Shown here piece after piece: positions 33,700 through 47,054 of a stretch of 64,000 bases of DNA. A program made the position numbers and the translations under genes. Location: assembly GCF_037975245.1 (NCBI RefSeq), contig NC_092574.1, forward strand, positions 20,781,213 through 20,845,212. Direction: 5' to 3'. Source of the stretch: Apostichopus japonicus. Lineage: Eukaryota; Echinodermata; Holothuroidea; Aspidochirotida; Stichopodidae. Under the pieces are notes generated by a model. That model was given only the letters and a program-made list of their open reading frames with translations, did not search any database and had not been told where the DNA came from. The stretch's first letter is position 1; the number at the start of each line of letters is the position of its first letter.

Positions 33700-35500
33700 G
33701 CATGCGGTTGTGCTCACGTTGAGAATTACCCAGTTTAACTTTGTGGAAATAAATTGACTCAAAATGTGGCCAATTCAGGGAAGCGTACGGTAAATTCCGT
33801 CGTAGATGCATTACGCTATGCACTTAGCCGTTATATAATTAGACCTTTTGGGATGAGAAGAAATACCAGTTTCTGAGCTTCCGAAATAATTATACTAGCG
33901 TATTTATATAATTGGAAAAACTGAACTGTCCGTGATTTGGTGACGTATTTTTTTACGTAATGGAAGAGATGTTTTTGCCCTTTACCTGTTTTCTTTTTCT
34001 TGTAAAGGAAGATAAATTTGATCGCTATATTTTTTCGACGTCATCATCGGCGTTCGATCGAAAGTCACCGGCTTTCACGGCTTGAGACGACTGAACAACA
34101 CATTACGGATGACTGCATTTCGTTACACAACAGTGTTCAGCTTCTAAACATATCTTAAACGCACATTTCAGAATTCTTCATGCAAAGCGAAATTTCGTCA
34201 TCGAATAATTATTCATACGTATGTACCGGGCCAGTTTACTGTCGATCAAATGTAACGTGTGTTCTAGATTTTGGATTTTAAATAGGTCGCGGTGATAAAG
34301 CCCTTTGAAGTGTAAGGAGAATTCCTTTTAAGCCCGATGGTTTTCGCTTCCTTCGTATATCTTTCTGCGTCGTTTTACATAAAATGTTTAAAAAAGGGGA
34401 CATTAAGGTTCTAGCTCACGCTTTACTGAAAAGTCGTTTTCGTTAGATTCGGTGTAAAGATTGACTTTTCCTTTTGTTTTGTTTGGGTATTCCTTCAGAT
34501 AGGGTAATAGGGTAATATTTTCCTTGGCAGCTATAGAGACATGCTGGAATATCGTCGTGATCACGAATCCGCAGTTCGTACATAGGTATAATGCACACGG
34601 GAGTATGGAGGGAAATGTTGCACGCACATATAATGATATAACAACCACAAATTATCTGTTTTGTTGAGGTGGTATGGGACAGTTTTATGTAAACTTTATG
34701 AACCGCAGCATTTACCATAAATTATGAAATTTCAGTAAAAAAAATAAAAATAAAAAATAGGAACTTATGACCAGAAATAGGTCTGAAATGAAAATTCGTA
34801 AAAGAAGAAGAAGAAGAAGCAGAAGAAGAATTTCAACCTTTGCGGTCATTTGATTTGTAAACATTGAGATCCATTTGAAATGTACACTTTCTTACAAAGT
34901 AAATTTATAGTCTTGCTACCAAAGTCTAGTATGAGAAATCAAAGACCGATAAACACAAATAGCTGGGTTTACACATACTACAAGATAAACCATGTTTTAA
35001 TGTCGCGTTGTCTGATTCATGTGCCAAAAAAAAGGAAAAAAAGAGGGAATTTATGCATTCGATTAAGTAATATAACAGAAGAGTATTTTCTACAGTTCCC
35101 AAGGCAACATTAAGGAAAGTGAGATCCTATCTCGCCTGAATTTCGATTAGCAATCTGCGCAGGATGCTTGTTATACAATCCGTAATAAACCCATGCATTA
35201 GCTTTGCCTCCCATCTGTAAACATTTTATGTTAACTAACTGCATAAATCAGGCAAAAACGAATCATTTTAAGAAGTAGTACAGGTCATGAAAATCTCGGT
35301 AAACGATGCTTAGATTCTTATGAAGCCATGCACAAACTGCCTACGAAATACAGTAATCTTCCTTTTATTTCTATATTGAAACAATCGCTTGGGCAAATGT
35401 TTGGCTAATAAAGAGTTGTTCCCTTGCACTTGTAAAACACTGACACGTTATAGTGCAGCAGAAACTAAAACATGTCAAACATTATCACTCGCGGTTAAAT
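33700..35500. other. Intergenic, no gene supported
   Basis: AT-rich sequence. It includes a short GAA-repeat (about 34805-34830) and a minus-strand frame at 34443-34718 with protein-like pieces but no convincing splice sites. Confidence 0.3.
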
Positions 35501-35548
35501 CAACTACTTTCAGTTGAAGCCTTTCACTAACCTTGAGGAACATCCTCC

Positions 35549-35690
35549 TCCTCCCTGTTAGCCTCCCACTTCCCGCCTCCCCGCCTCCCGCCTCCAGCCT
35601 CCCGCATCCCGCCTCCCGCCACCCCGCCTCCCCGCTTTCCCGCCTTCCCGCCTCCCCGCCTCCCCGCCTCCCGCCTCCCTACCACCTCGA
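35549..35690. repeat. GC-rich minisatellite (CCCGCCTC-type units)
   Basis: About fifteen degenerate units of CCCGCCTCC/CCCCGCCTC in an AT-rich setting. The minus strand has regularly spaced G-triplets able to form G-quadruplexes. Frames through it are artefacts. Confidence 0.9.
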
Positions 35691-35799
35691 ATCTACGAAG
35701 AGGTGGTTCGACCCCTTTCAAAACTTCAGTCATTCAATGTTTAAACTTGCCAGTGTCGCAATGTTCTAATATCAGCCCATCAGCCGTTTTCTCGACCTA

Positions 35800-37727
35800 T
35801 AATCTTGTTGTAGTCACAACGTTACATTAAGCAGCACGCTTTTAAAGTTAGGGTCTCGGTCGTGTATAGAAACCTCGTAGGCCCTATATATATAATCGAC
35901 TGTCTAACGCTTTTACATTTGAAAATGTTGAGCGACAAAATCATGCATGTATACAAGACGGAAAGCTCCGTAGGTCATAGAAAGAGAGACCAAAAACAGA
36001 ACAAAGTACGAAAATCGCCGAAAAAACGCAAATAAAACAAGACTAAGGACATGATGAAGTAGCATGCTGAGCAATGTCAAGCAGCTTTGTTGACCTTTTT
36101 TTCAGCAACCACTTCGTTTTACATTTCAAGCTTAGAGGCGTTTCTGTCTATCGAAAAGGCTGAATATTTCTCGACGGCATTTGTTTCTTGTGTATAGCCA
36201 CAATCCAATAAGGGATTCAGTATATAAGCACCACTCAATACCGAGTGCCTTATTATAGGGGAACGTAAAAATGTAAGGAGCACATGTCGTAAATTTAAAG
36301 CGACTGCATGACGTCATTCCAAGAAAAAGAAGAGAAATTAAAAGAAAACTTCAAAAAGGAAAAATACTACACATAGAACAAAAACAACAAAACATGAATA
36401 ACAGCAAATAAACGTGAACTCAACGTGCAGTAGGGCCTAGTTCTATAGCATTACAATCAATTCACACTAGCGTTTTCATACCGCGAGCTATAAAAGGGCC
36501 TGTGTCAAAGCTCTTTCCTCAATAAGGGAATTATTTCGCTTTAATGTCTGGATTACATTGATAATAGCCTTAGGCTCTATATCAATAAGTAACCAACCAA
36601 GGTCTTCGGTGATCATAATGATAAAAGTAAAAAAACAATATAGAATGAAATCTACTTGAGAATATTATCTTAATTCATACTTAACCTTTATGCAATTAGT
36701 ATTGCCTCCAAGTTATACGGTTACGCATATTGAAGTTTTAAAGAGCGTCTTAAAACCACTCTCGAAACATCATTTTATAAGTAAACATCTCCTGCAGTAT
36801 CTAAAAATAACACTGAAGAGTTAAATCATCCCGGTGGAACATTATTACTGTAATTACTATTAATAATAATAATAACAACTATTATTATTATTATTTTTAT
36901 TATTATTATTATTATTAAGTACAACTGTAAGCATTCTGCGAAAGATATCTTATACTATAGAAATTACTAAAGGTTTTTTAAAAGTGCTAATTTGTTTGCA
37001 ATTTCTGCTTCTTTAAGTAAACTCCCAGAAATTAAAGAGCTAATTTAACTTGTAAATGTAGCCTACTTAATTAAATATTACTTTCCTTCTGATGTCCCCT
37101 GCAATTTTGGAATATAAAAAAGGCTGGCAATCTTTTTAATCTCGCGACGTTTTCATTATGTGTCGAAATATTCAGGCAAGAGTTGTTGACCATTAGGGCA
37201 AAAATCGGGAACGATTTGGGAAGGAATCGAGAAAAAAATGAGTGTAAGCGATCATGTATTAAAACCTTCGCAATATATTTTTTAAATTTTAAATTGAATT
37301 TCAGGTTTTTGTCCTGAGGCTGCCCGAACTTTTGCCCGACGTTTGAGCTCCCTAAGCCACCCCCTCCCATCTCGTACGCCTGTGATATGAGCCGACATAT
37401 TCCATAAATTGGCTTTCATATGCTGCCAATGATCATATATCTATAAACGTCTCCCATTGTCGTGTGCTATCAATCTTTATCGTTAATTAGCTAAATATGG
37501 GACATTAATATCCGGTAAATCCAAGAGAAGGAAATTAACTTTGACAGGTTTAATGTAATCTTCAAATTTACGCAAAATAAATTTCAAACCTCAATATTAG
37601 ATCATGACCATCATGGTCTATAATCGGTGAAATAATTTTCGACAATAGATCAATAGACAGTAGATCATTATTTATATTTTATCATTTGCACAGCGGAGCA
37701 TGACTACTTGCCTTTTATTACAAAGTG

Positions 37728-37730
<3 letters not shown>
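35800..37730. other. Intergenic, no gene supported
   Basis: AT-rich sequence with an (ATT)n tract at about 36855-36917. A single hAT-like end (reverse complement CAGGCGTACGAG) lies near 37370-37383 without a detectable partner. Confidence 0.35.
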
Positions 37731-37732
<2 letters not shown>

Positions 37733-37765
<33 letters not shown>

Positions 37766-37806
37766 CCGCCGTTAACCCCAGAAAGCCGCCGTTAACCCCT
37801 GTAAAC

Positions 37807-37849
<43 letters not shown>

Positions 37850-37923
37850 ACGAAGATCGTCGCTCTATGCGTACGTGAAACCCAGGGTAGCAATATGGTG
37901 TAAATTGTATATCTTGTCTATAT

Positions 37924-38003
<80 letters not shown>

Positions 38004-38010
38004 TATATAT
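37733..38010. repeat. (TA)n microsatellites with a small GC-rich tandem insert
   Basis: TA tracts surround two copies of AAGCCGCCGTTAACCCC (37763-37779 and 37783-37799) and a unique patch at about 37848-37925. Confidence 0.9.
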
Positions 38011-38182
38011 ATTGTATATTTCAGGATGTGTGTGTTTTGATTATTATGTATAATGGTAATGAATCATTTGGTCATGTTTGTACTGGTGAGACTGCGTGTG
38101 CATATGTATTTATTAACTTAGGTTACCTGTGAAACATAACCTGGCATGCTATATATTCTCTTATCATATCGTCTAAGAGAAA

Positions 38183-38431
38183 TCAATTTTTGTAAATGTA
38201 AACATGAAATGCAAGGTGTGACGTCGAATGTAAATGAGGGATTTCTTCATATAGCAATACGATTGTAGTGCTATACTCCACGTCGTCTTTCGCACTCAAG
38301 ATATCGGTAAATGGCTGCAATAAAGCCATCGAAATATGACAGTAAAACTTAGTTATGCATGCTCTTAGAAACTCTTTACAGAAAAATAATTCTGACACGC
38401 TCAGTTCGTTGTCCGTCAGTTTTTCTCCTCC
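38183..38431 (-). CDS. Probable terminal exon of a minus-strand gene, product unknown
   Basis: A strong acceptor (CTTTCTTATAATATATTACAG) opens an 83-codon frame in phase 0, running GGEKLTDNELSVSELFF, FLRACITKFYCHISMALLQP and FTDILSAKDDVEYSTTIVLL, to TGA at 38183. Composition is protein-like, with no low complexity. No partner exon could be chained: a GTAAGA donor near 39837 is phase-compatible only in a frame that closes at once upstream. A SINE lies just upstream. No family was recognised. Confidence 0.45.
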   Translation of the reverse strand, partial: GGEKLTDNELSVSELFFCKEFLRACITKFYCHISMALLQPFTDILSAKDDVEYSTTIVLLYEEIPHLHSTSHLAFHVYIYKN

Positions 38432-38644
38432 CTGTAATATATTATAAGAAAGAGATAACGAAAATTTATCGTAATTTAGTTTCTTGATCGTGTTATTATT
38501 ACTCAAAATGATGAGAGGGAGAGAGGAAGAGAGATGGGTGGAGATAGGGAAAGACAGAGAGAGATAGACGTGGAGATTGAGAAAAGTGAGTGGTAATTTT
38601 TTTAATTTCAGGCGTATTTATAATATAATAATCATATATAATAA

Positions 38645-38886
38645 TCAGCAGTTATTTTTACGACGCTAAATCAACCATGAATGTGTGGGAGAAACCCGCA
38701 AGGGCTTATGGCTTACCTCTTTCACGTCGAGTAGCTTCCAATTCAACATTTTAACTCAAATTTTGACCGTAGATTACTCTTGGATGAAAAGCCCACCCCT
38801 GGAGGGTATCGAACCCGGAACCTTTCCGATTGCTAAGCCTCATTGCTTCAAATGCTACCTCCTTTATCCACTCGGCCACAGGACCG
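38645..38886 (-). mobile_element. SINE family A, minus strand, near full length
   Basis: On the minus strand it has the A box TGGCCGAGTGG, B box GGTTCGATACC, the body block TGTTGAATTGGAAGC and the 3' end AGCGTCGTAAAAATAACTG followed by ATT-rich tail. It shares both ends with the copy at 47055. Confidence 0.8.
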
Positions 38887-39689
38887 GTATTTGGCAGTAG
38901 GGGAATACTGATGAGTAATAAACATTTTATTTTATCGCCATATAAAAGAAATTATTATTATTAATTGTAATCAAAGAAGAATTAGGTAACTCAGAGCTGT
39001 CAGAGCTTTAGACTCTCACTTCCACAGTTTACCGATTCAAATCGTGTTCTACAGAAGCCAATGTTTTTTAAATTTTCTTTTATATTCTTTTTCAAAGTTA
39101 ATTTTCTTTGTGACGTTTCCAGTCAATTTGATGTAGGCATACAATGTCTTTTAATAAATAGTCTGTGAACCAAATGCCGTCCGCGAAAGATTAAAAAATA
39201 CACCCTGCATGAAAAATTCAATTATTAGAATGCATGGAAATATATGAATATACATAAATGTAAATATTGTTTTTTTTTTTGACAGATCGATTTCATTTGC
39301 GTAACTAAGGAATACAAGTTCAATTTGGAATTAGAAGTTGCGAGGTTCTAAAGTTTGGGATTACTGAAGGATGAATTTCCAATCTGCAGTCAAGTTTTCT
39401 TTTTTTTCATTTTTTTTTTTCAATGTTCATGAAATGTTCCTTAGGAAATCGAATACGTACGTCGGAAACTCTTGACTTGAGAGCAGTCTTGATTTAGATA
39501 TCGAATACCTATTTCTCTAGGCGTTAATGCACGCTATATATAGTGCGGGGTGGAATCCATGTCAATATTAAAGACCTTGGAGCATATATACGCTTAATTG
39601 ATATCGTCCGTTCTTCATCGAGATATACTTCTATTTCTATTCTGTTTCAACCTGTCTATTGATTCTTGATCGGATCAGCATGCGTAGAA

Positions 39690-39842
39690 TGACGTAACCG
39701 AATTAGAATAACCAATGGTTACTCTCCAATCCATCTCGTTTATTACATGGCTCATTCAAAGGAGTCCTTCGTTGATGGAATTATTAAAGAAATTTTTAGA
39801 AACTACCGTCATTGGTGTATCTTACATGCACAAAGTGCAAAG
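39690..39842 (+). pseudogene. Short coding fragment, possibly GT14 (core-2/I-branching) glycosyltransferase-like
   Basis: A 50-codon open frame between TGA and TAA contains PIHLVYYMAHSKESFVDGII, IFRNYRHWCILHA and AQSAKSE. The spacing resembles the N-terminal part of the GT14 catalytic domain, in which a hydrophobic strand plus HK is followed by a leucine-rich helix, AIY, and YCIHVD-K-S. The conserved HVD is not matched, the frame closes directly after, and no following domain was found. It would be a fragment at best; chance resemblance is possible. Confidence 0.25.
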
Positions 39843-40254
39843 TCCGAATAATTCGCCGAGAATGAGCAACATGTTAGTACACAATATGTATACCCTTCAC
39901 ATTTCCTATGCTATTTGCTATAATGAGATATATATAGGCATATGTGTTTCTTCTTGTTTCAAACGTTAACTTGACAAGAAATTACATCATGCAAATTCGA
40001 AATGGGTTTATGAAACGGTGTTATATGATGCGATTTCAGTTTAAAGGGAAATAACGGTCACAGACAATGCGTTGACACACCCGAATCTCATGGCGTGTGA
40101 CACTTGGAGCAGAATAAATTTCTTCACTGTTAGGTGAAAACCCCGTGAATTTCTAAACTTTTTATATAAAAATATCATCTATTACACCAGATAAATCTTT
40201 AATGCGTCCCTACTCAAGACAGTGGATAATAGTAGACCTCTGTGGCATGGGATG

Positions 40255-40256
<2 letters not shown>

Positions 40257-40294
<38 letters not shown>

Positions 40295-40339
40295 TGTATT
40301 TATATATATAAATATATATATATATCTATATACATACTT

Positions 40340-40370
<31 letters not shown>

Positions 40371-40384
40371 CTATATACATACTT

Positions 40385-40432
<48 letters not shown>

Positions 40433-40456
40433 CAAGATTTCGAGCGGTATGTTCAT

Positions 40457-40514
<58 letters not shown>

Positions 40515-40684
40515 TGTATATATATATATAAATATATATATATATCTATATACATACTTTATATAAATATATATATATATATATCTATATACATACTTTA
40601 TATAAATATATATATATATGTATATATATATATATTTATATATATATATACAAGATTTCGAGCGGTATGTTCATCAATAATATA
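40257..40684. repeat. TA-rich region with a 218-bp tandem duplication
   Basis: The unit containing CTATATACATACTTTATATA (twice per unit) and ending ACAAGATTTCGAGCGGTATG occurs twice, the end block at 40432 and 40650. The region is otherwise TA repeats. Confidence 0.85.
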
Positions 40685-40999
40685 AAACTAGTTCGAAACG
40701 AAGTTATAAGATCATGATCAAATTGTGTAAAGACAATAACTTGATGTAATCAATGTCAATGCAACCAAAAAATCAATCATGGACTCTGTGAAAGAAGTTA
40801 TACAAATTCAAAAAGGTCACCTTTATTATTAACGCAACTCCTGTCGCGCGACGGAGTTAGTGTCATAGAAGAATATTCCGTCATGGAGTTTCAATACCTA
40901 GTATAAGTTTTCTGATGTAAATTATACATCGTGTAATCAATTGTACTGGGTCGGCTGGATCTCGAGTGAGATCAAACAATATTAAATTAAGTGAGTGAT

Positions 41000-41760
41000 T
41001 GGAAGTAAAACAGGCACTGTTTGGTGGTTTTCAGAGCTGTCGAGCAAAACTAGCTCGTCTTCAGTCCATGAATACCGAAAGAGACGAAGATTAGCAGGAA
41101 TTGAAACCTTTTAAAGAAAAGAAGATGTCGGTATGGCAGTGAAGTTGATGCGACTTACTAATTTCTGCTGGATTATCAGATGTTTTTGAAAATCGGATTA
41201 TTTTTAATCCGTGTTGGATTGCAGGTGCGTACGCTCGTATAATGGAGTTTTACTCACTTGACGGTATAGTTGACTAAAGGCGCCCTACAGCATACGCATT
41301 TTGACGGCAGTATTTGGGGGAGCGCCGTAGGTACAAAAATATGACCTAATTCCTATCTTGTTTCTCCGATTCTCATAATCATTCGAAACGAAATTAGTCC
41401 TACTTGCAACGTGCGAAGTCACCGAATTGGTGTATACTGCATGTATAAATAAAGATTTGCTACAGAATGGCATCGACAACCATGCATAAGGTTGAAGTCT
41501 GGTCGGCCCCGTTAATGCTCACCTCGGGGCCAGACAGACCTTTAAAATCTCAATCTCATTGGGATATATATCAGTTCTCCTTAGGCATTCAATCATTCGA
41601 TTTAACGGTCAAGTAAGTTTTTCATCGTATGATTGGTAAAACGATGAACCCGTCGAAATTCCAACTAGAGTAATAAAACGCACACTATTTATTTGCTGAT
41701 GTTCCGCGGTAAGCAGTCCGAACATGCTAGGTTGTACTGCTTGACTACTTTTAAGGTTTG
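41000..41760. other. Intergenic, no gene supported
   Basis: Unique-looking sequence without chained exons or recognised repeats. Confidence 0.3.
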
Positions 41761-41825
41761 AGAAATGTCCTCCTAAACGAGTCTAAGGCTCATGAATACA
41801 CAGACCATACCGCTCATTATTACTA

Positions 41826-42055
<230 letters not shown>

Positions 42056-42059
42056 ATAA

Positions 42060-43560
42060 TGAAAATAATAATAATAAATAAATCAACAAATTTGGCCCCA
42101 CATATATACGTTAACCATTTCAGAATGGAATACCGTGGATTTCTCTTGCAGTAAAAACCCACTTTATACTTTCGCCGGTCAGGCATCGAAACTAAGAATT
42201 CCAAGATGCTATATATAGGTCTCATTGGTTCAAATGTAGCCGCTCTAATGCACCGCCCAACTATACCTATGGGATTGGCCTTGTTTACAGTTTATTACAA
42301 ATTAGTCAAGGCCTAACGGTGCTGGTGAATATCATCCAAGGGTGACACCTTTTGTCAATATCAATTTTAAAGGAAGATGTTTTGGTTGGGTTATTACAAT
42401 TTAAAAAAACAAAGGATTGACATTAACATTTAGGCCAGCACGGACGTCAATATCAATAATTCTATAGCCTTAAAGGAGCATTTGATAGATTTGAACATAT
42501 TTCTAAAACTTGAATATCAAGACTATACCGGGAATAACTGTGGTATCCATAAACAACAATTTAATGTTCCTTAACTCTTGCAATAAGTCAAATCAAAACT
42601 AAAATTCGTTCTTCCATACGTCCCCCAGCTGTAATATGTCATTGAACGCTCCTGTATATAGTCTATAGATGAATATATTTCTCCTTAAACTTGAATATAG
42701 ACATAACTTATAGCCGTTTTTTATGGCCGTTTTCATCAAAAAATGCCTTTAGCCATCGTTACTTTTTCCATTTTCTACTCTTAACGTATACGTCTTCCAT
42801 ATTAACCTTTGGAAATTCGTAAATAATTTCCATTTCACTTCATCTTGTGGTAACTATAAGCTGCTTAGCAAAAATCTCAAAACTAATTTTAGCCAGGGAG
42901 AACCCACCGTATACTTACATAAATTCAGATCCCCGGGGGTAAATTTAAAATAATGATAAATCATTTCTCAACGGAGATCAGCCAAAAAGATTATATACTT
43001 TCGTAAACAGCTTGCGCGGAATGACTAATACCTTCAGAAGTTCCGATTGGATAGGCAATGGGACGGAGAGGAGAACGATGGGGTTGTGGGAGGCAGGGGA
43101 GCAACTACCGGGAGACTCCTCCCCTTTGAGAAGTTTTGGTAAACTCGAAGGTACTTAGATGCAAAATGGTGCTAATATATTTTGCAAATTTTGAAACAAT
43201 GTTGATTCATTTTCGACTGTGTAGGTGCTTTACTGCTCATACACGTTATAGTATACTATGAACGTGTACGCTATGAGTTTGGGAATAATATGTCAGTCGA
43301 GCAGCAAAGGGCGTGGGAGGAGGCGGGGTGGGCAGGGCGCATCTAATCTTATTCTGTATATACATGGTTGCGCCCCTGGGAAGCAAATATCGGGGAGGGG
43401 TATGTAAGGGGGGTGGGAGGAAATTTTCGCACAGTAAATAATATTTAAAACGAATCGAGTTCTGAATTTTTCCAATCTGACATCAGTAACTATAGTGTTG
43501 CGGTCTGTGTTAGTGTGTGTTGTATGTTGTCAATGGCTAATAGTAGGTCTGATATAGATA
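42060..43560. other. Intergenic, no gene supported
   Basis: AT-rich sequence. A G/C-rich patch at 43300-43420 contains GCGCCCCTG, like a hAT-like end, but no partner. Confidence 0.3.
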
Positions 43561-43599
43561 ATTTTAGGGAATTCCTCCCTCCCATACTAGCCTACCCAT

Positions 43600-44060
43600 C
43601 TTCCACATTCTTCTAGTCAAATTGGGAGAGGCAAACTCGTCCATCACCACTGGTAAATGTGATAGGTGATAGTTTGTGATGAAATACTCCCTTACCTTCC
43701 CCCACCCTCCCCACCCTCCCCACCCTCCCCACCCTCCCCACCCTCCCCACTATCCCACCCCTCTCCACCCTCCACACCCCATCACTCACATAACCAGGAG
43801 AAGCAAGCTCAACCATCATGACAGGTCAGTGTAATATAGATGCACTTGTTTGGAAGAACGCCTCCGTCCGTCCCTCCTTCCCCTAAGCATCTTCCCAGTC
43901 TTCATAGCCATGCAGGAGAACGTAACGGGATCATCATCATTACTGGTCAATGTGATATAGATACTTGCAAGAACTCCCTCCCACCGCTTCACTTCACCCA
44001 ATCCTTCCTATAGCCCAGAGCGGCAAACCCAAAGAATCTTCTTCACCATGTAGTCAATGA
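43600..44060. repeat. Degenerate tandem repeat with an embedded C-rich minisatellite
   Basis: Four diverged units, starting near 43628, 43803, 43914 and 44023, share a GCAAxCTCAACCATCATxAC-like block, TGGTCAATGTGATA and CCCTCCC-type runs. Between the first two sits a (CCCCACCCT)n minisatellite at about 43700-43752, G-quadruplex-capable on the minus strand. Confidence 0.6.
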
Positions 44061-44099
44061 GATGGTAATACCCGTACGATCAATTTCCTTCACGCCCCA

Positions 44100-45900
44100 A
44101 GACGACAGAAGACTTGAGAAAGTCTAAATATGACAATCGCGGGCTGTACATACGCTTGAATTATTTATTATCATTATTATTTTTTCTTTATATACTACAA
44201 TATTTATTTTACTGTAACAGAGATGATTATTTTTCTTCGTCAAATACTGAATCAGTAATATTGAACTTCTTATCATGAGCTTATAGACTGACATTGGTTT
44301 CAGTGCCAACACTGTTTTATATTCACCTTCAAAATAAAATACCAAAAGAAAAAAAAACAACTCCCTGGCGCCAATATGACATCACAAACGAACAAACAGA
44401 CAATTCCTGACATACGAAATTAGAACCATGATAGATCCTAATCGAAGCCACGTTTGTCATTAGATATATTATTCATCATATACACATATCTATCTACAAA
44501 CTAAAGGCGAATGAGTTGACTTCAGTCTTTTAATTAACCTAACTTAAGAATTGTTTCAAGTATATTTTCTCAGCTTACTCTCGCCGAAAGTCGATCCGAA
44601 TTAATTTACAGAGTAGTTTTGTGTTTCAGTATGATATTTATCACCGCTTTGTGACTTCAAAATTCCCTGGAGAAATATCCATGTGACAGACAAATAAAAT
44701 GGCTTGGGCAGTATTTCATGGAAGGAAACTTTCCTTCCGTGTATACTCTATCATTAACAAAGAAATAAGTCAAAGTCACTTATCTGTTGTTCTAACAGGG
44801 CAATACGACAGCTGCTTTATTGGCCAAAAACACATGGTAAAAAAGTTCTCATTTTCTACTTTTTTCCTGGTGGAAATTTTCTAATTACCTAAAAGTAAGA
44901 GTAACAAGAAAGAATCGGCGGGGATGGGGGGGGGGGGGGGGGATGAATTCACTGATATACAGTAATCCCATAGGTTGTTGGTTATTCCGCTTTCTTCTTC
45001 ATTGTTAATGTACTTTTACTTTAGACTGCTAAAAGGAAAAATACTGGGATGATTTATATCGAATGCTGTTTTCCTGTTAGGTTTAGTCTGCTATATGTAT
45101 TTGTTATCTATAGGTGCATGATCGAGGATGAGTAAACATTGTTTGAATCTCATAAATAATTTATACATATGCAAGTATGCGCGCGTGCGCAATTGCGTGT
45201 GTGTGTGTTGTTGGTGGGAGTGTGAAAACTTGTTCGCGCTCTATTTCAAATAAGCATGCTACAGAAAAAGTTAAGGAACAATTTCCGCGCTTGAAAAAAA
45301 AAAGTTTTTCCAATTTTTTTTTTCATTTCGTAAAATTGGTAATTTTAGCCAGTTCTCTAACTATTATCATCGTCATTATTGAAGGTTCAAACAGCAATAT
45401 TTTGAGTAGGCCTATTTGTTTTGAAGGAAAGCTGTCAGACAGTAATTCTCTATGGACTAAACTATTCCCATATCCTGTCCCACATCTGTACTTATAATGC
45501 AAGGCAATGCACGTAATTTCCCACGTGACACATTACTCCTTCACCGAATACCCCGATGAAAGAATTTCTTTACCTTTCTATTTTTCTCTAAAGCTATCGG
45601 CTTTTGCAAGTTGAAAACAGACTCGTCATGTTAATTCTCACTTCTCTAATCTTCTGTGTTTGTTATAATGTTAACTAAAATATCTAGGTTTTTTCGTCGT
45701 CTGTTGCTCCGACATTTCAAAGACATGTAATTGATCTATTCATAGCCTATAATGACTGAAAAGTTGTGACAAAAGTTTGAAAAGTGTTCAAGTTTGCAGG
45801 AAACAAAAAATACCCAAGATGCAAGAAAATCATGTGAATAACAAAGTATGTCTGAAAGTTGCAACTGGGTGGTTCGATCTTCTACGTAATTGCAACAAAA
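44100..45900. other. Intergenic, no g ene supported
   Basis: AT-rich sequence with a poly-G run near 44925-44942 and a short GT-repeat near 45195. Confidence 0.3.
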
Positions 45901-45910
45901 CATGGAACAC

Positions 45911-45990
45911 TATAATAATAATAATAATAATATTAATAATAATAATAATAATAATAATACTACTACTACTACTACTAATAATAATAATAC
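45911..45990. repeat. (AAT)n(ACT)n microsatellite
   Basis: Trinucleotide repeats AAT, then ACT, then AAT. The surrounding poly-Asn frame is an artefact. Confidence 0.95.
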
Positions 45991-47054
45991 AGAAACAGAA
46001 ACGAAGAAAGACTTCAGAAAGTTAAATAATGCAATATTATCTAAATATATATATATACTTAACATTCTTGGAGGAAAGACAGGTATTGCTTCAATTGCTA
46101 AAATGCCATCTCAAATGTATCTCGAAATGAGTATGATGCCTAGCATCGGTAGCAGGCTGGTTAGTCACTCTCAGACGAGTATCTCCCTTGGAATTTGGTT
46201 ATCCGATTGTTATATTTATAATATTTCTACGACTTTGTTTCGGTGAGTATATTTAGCCGACCTAATAAAGCTGGTTATTCCTTGGAGGTAATATGCTATA
46301 GCATTGCTTTTTTTAAAGCATTGCCAATTCTTTGAAAATACATTATAAAAAAACACGAAATGATCGCCACTTAATCACATGTCTTGTACGTGAAACTGAT
46401 GATGGATAATTCTTTTGGGCGAGCCATATTATTATCAAAATAATGGCAGTTTTGTAGCCTGACAGAGCAAGCTTGTATATGTACGACGAGTTGGATTCGG
46501 AGCCTCGGATGTGACTATACGTGTCTTTCTATATGTACTACCATACAGTATTAAGGGCGTATTAACACAGTATACAACAGTTCTTTGTTCCCCTCAACTG
46601 TCTAGCAAGGCCTACACGAAAGTAACACTCACACGCGTAATTATGCAAATTGAATAATGAATGAATCGCGTGATAAATAATGCGCAAGTGTAATATTTAA
46701 ACTTATAGGTTACATGGCTTATGTTCTGTTTAGAGATCGACTCGTAAACATACAGACTTGGACAAAGAGATCTGTGAGTTTCTACGAACGTGTTATAATA
46801 AACAAGGTGAAATTAACGAACAAGGGTGCACACAACATTAACAAATACATAATACTACAGCTTATAGGTTGTTTATGTACAAATTGATTCGTTGTTACTT
46901 TTTTCCTCAAATGACTGTTTCCAGCAGTTATCTAGATATAGGCCTAAACGAGAGTAACAATCGCACACGCAGAGCCTTACTGGATGAAATAAACGATGTA
47001 GCTATAATAACAGTCATCGCTGTGGCCCTCGAAAAGGCTAGTAACACAATAATA

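Noticed and set aside
34443-34718. Minus-strand frame with protein-like pieces
   Set aside because: No credible acceptor or donor, and an alternative frame is equally open.
37763-37799. Two direct repeats of 17 bp, CRISPR-like at first glance
   Set aside because: Only two units with a 3-bp gap, inside a TA microsatellite of a eukaryote.
43613-43819. Val-Gly-Arg repeat frame
   Set aside because: Translation of the CCCCACCCT minisatellite.
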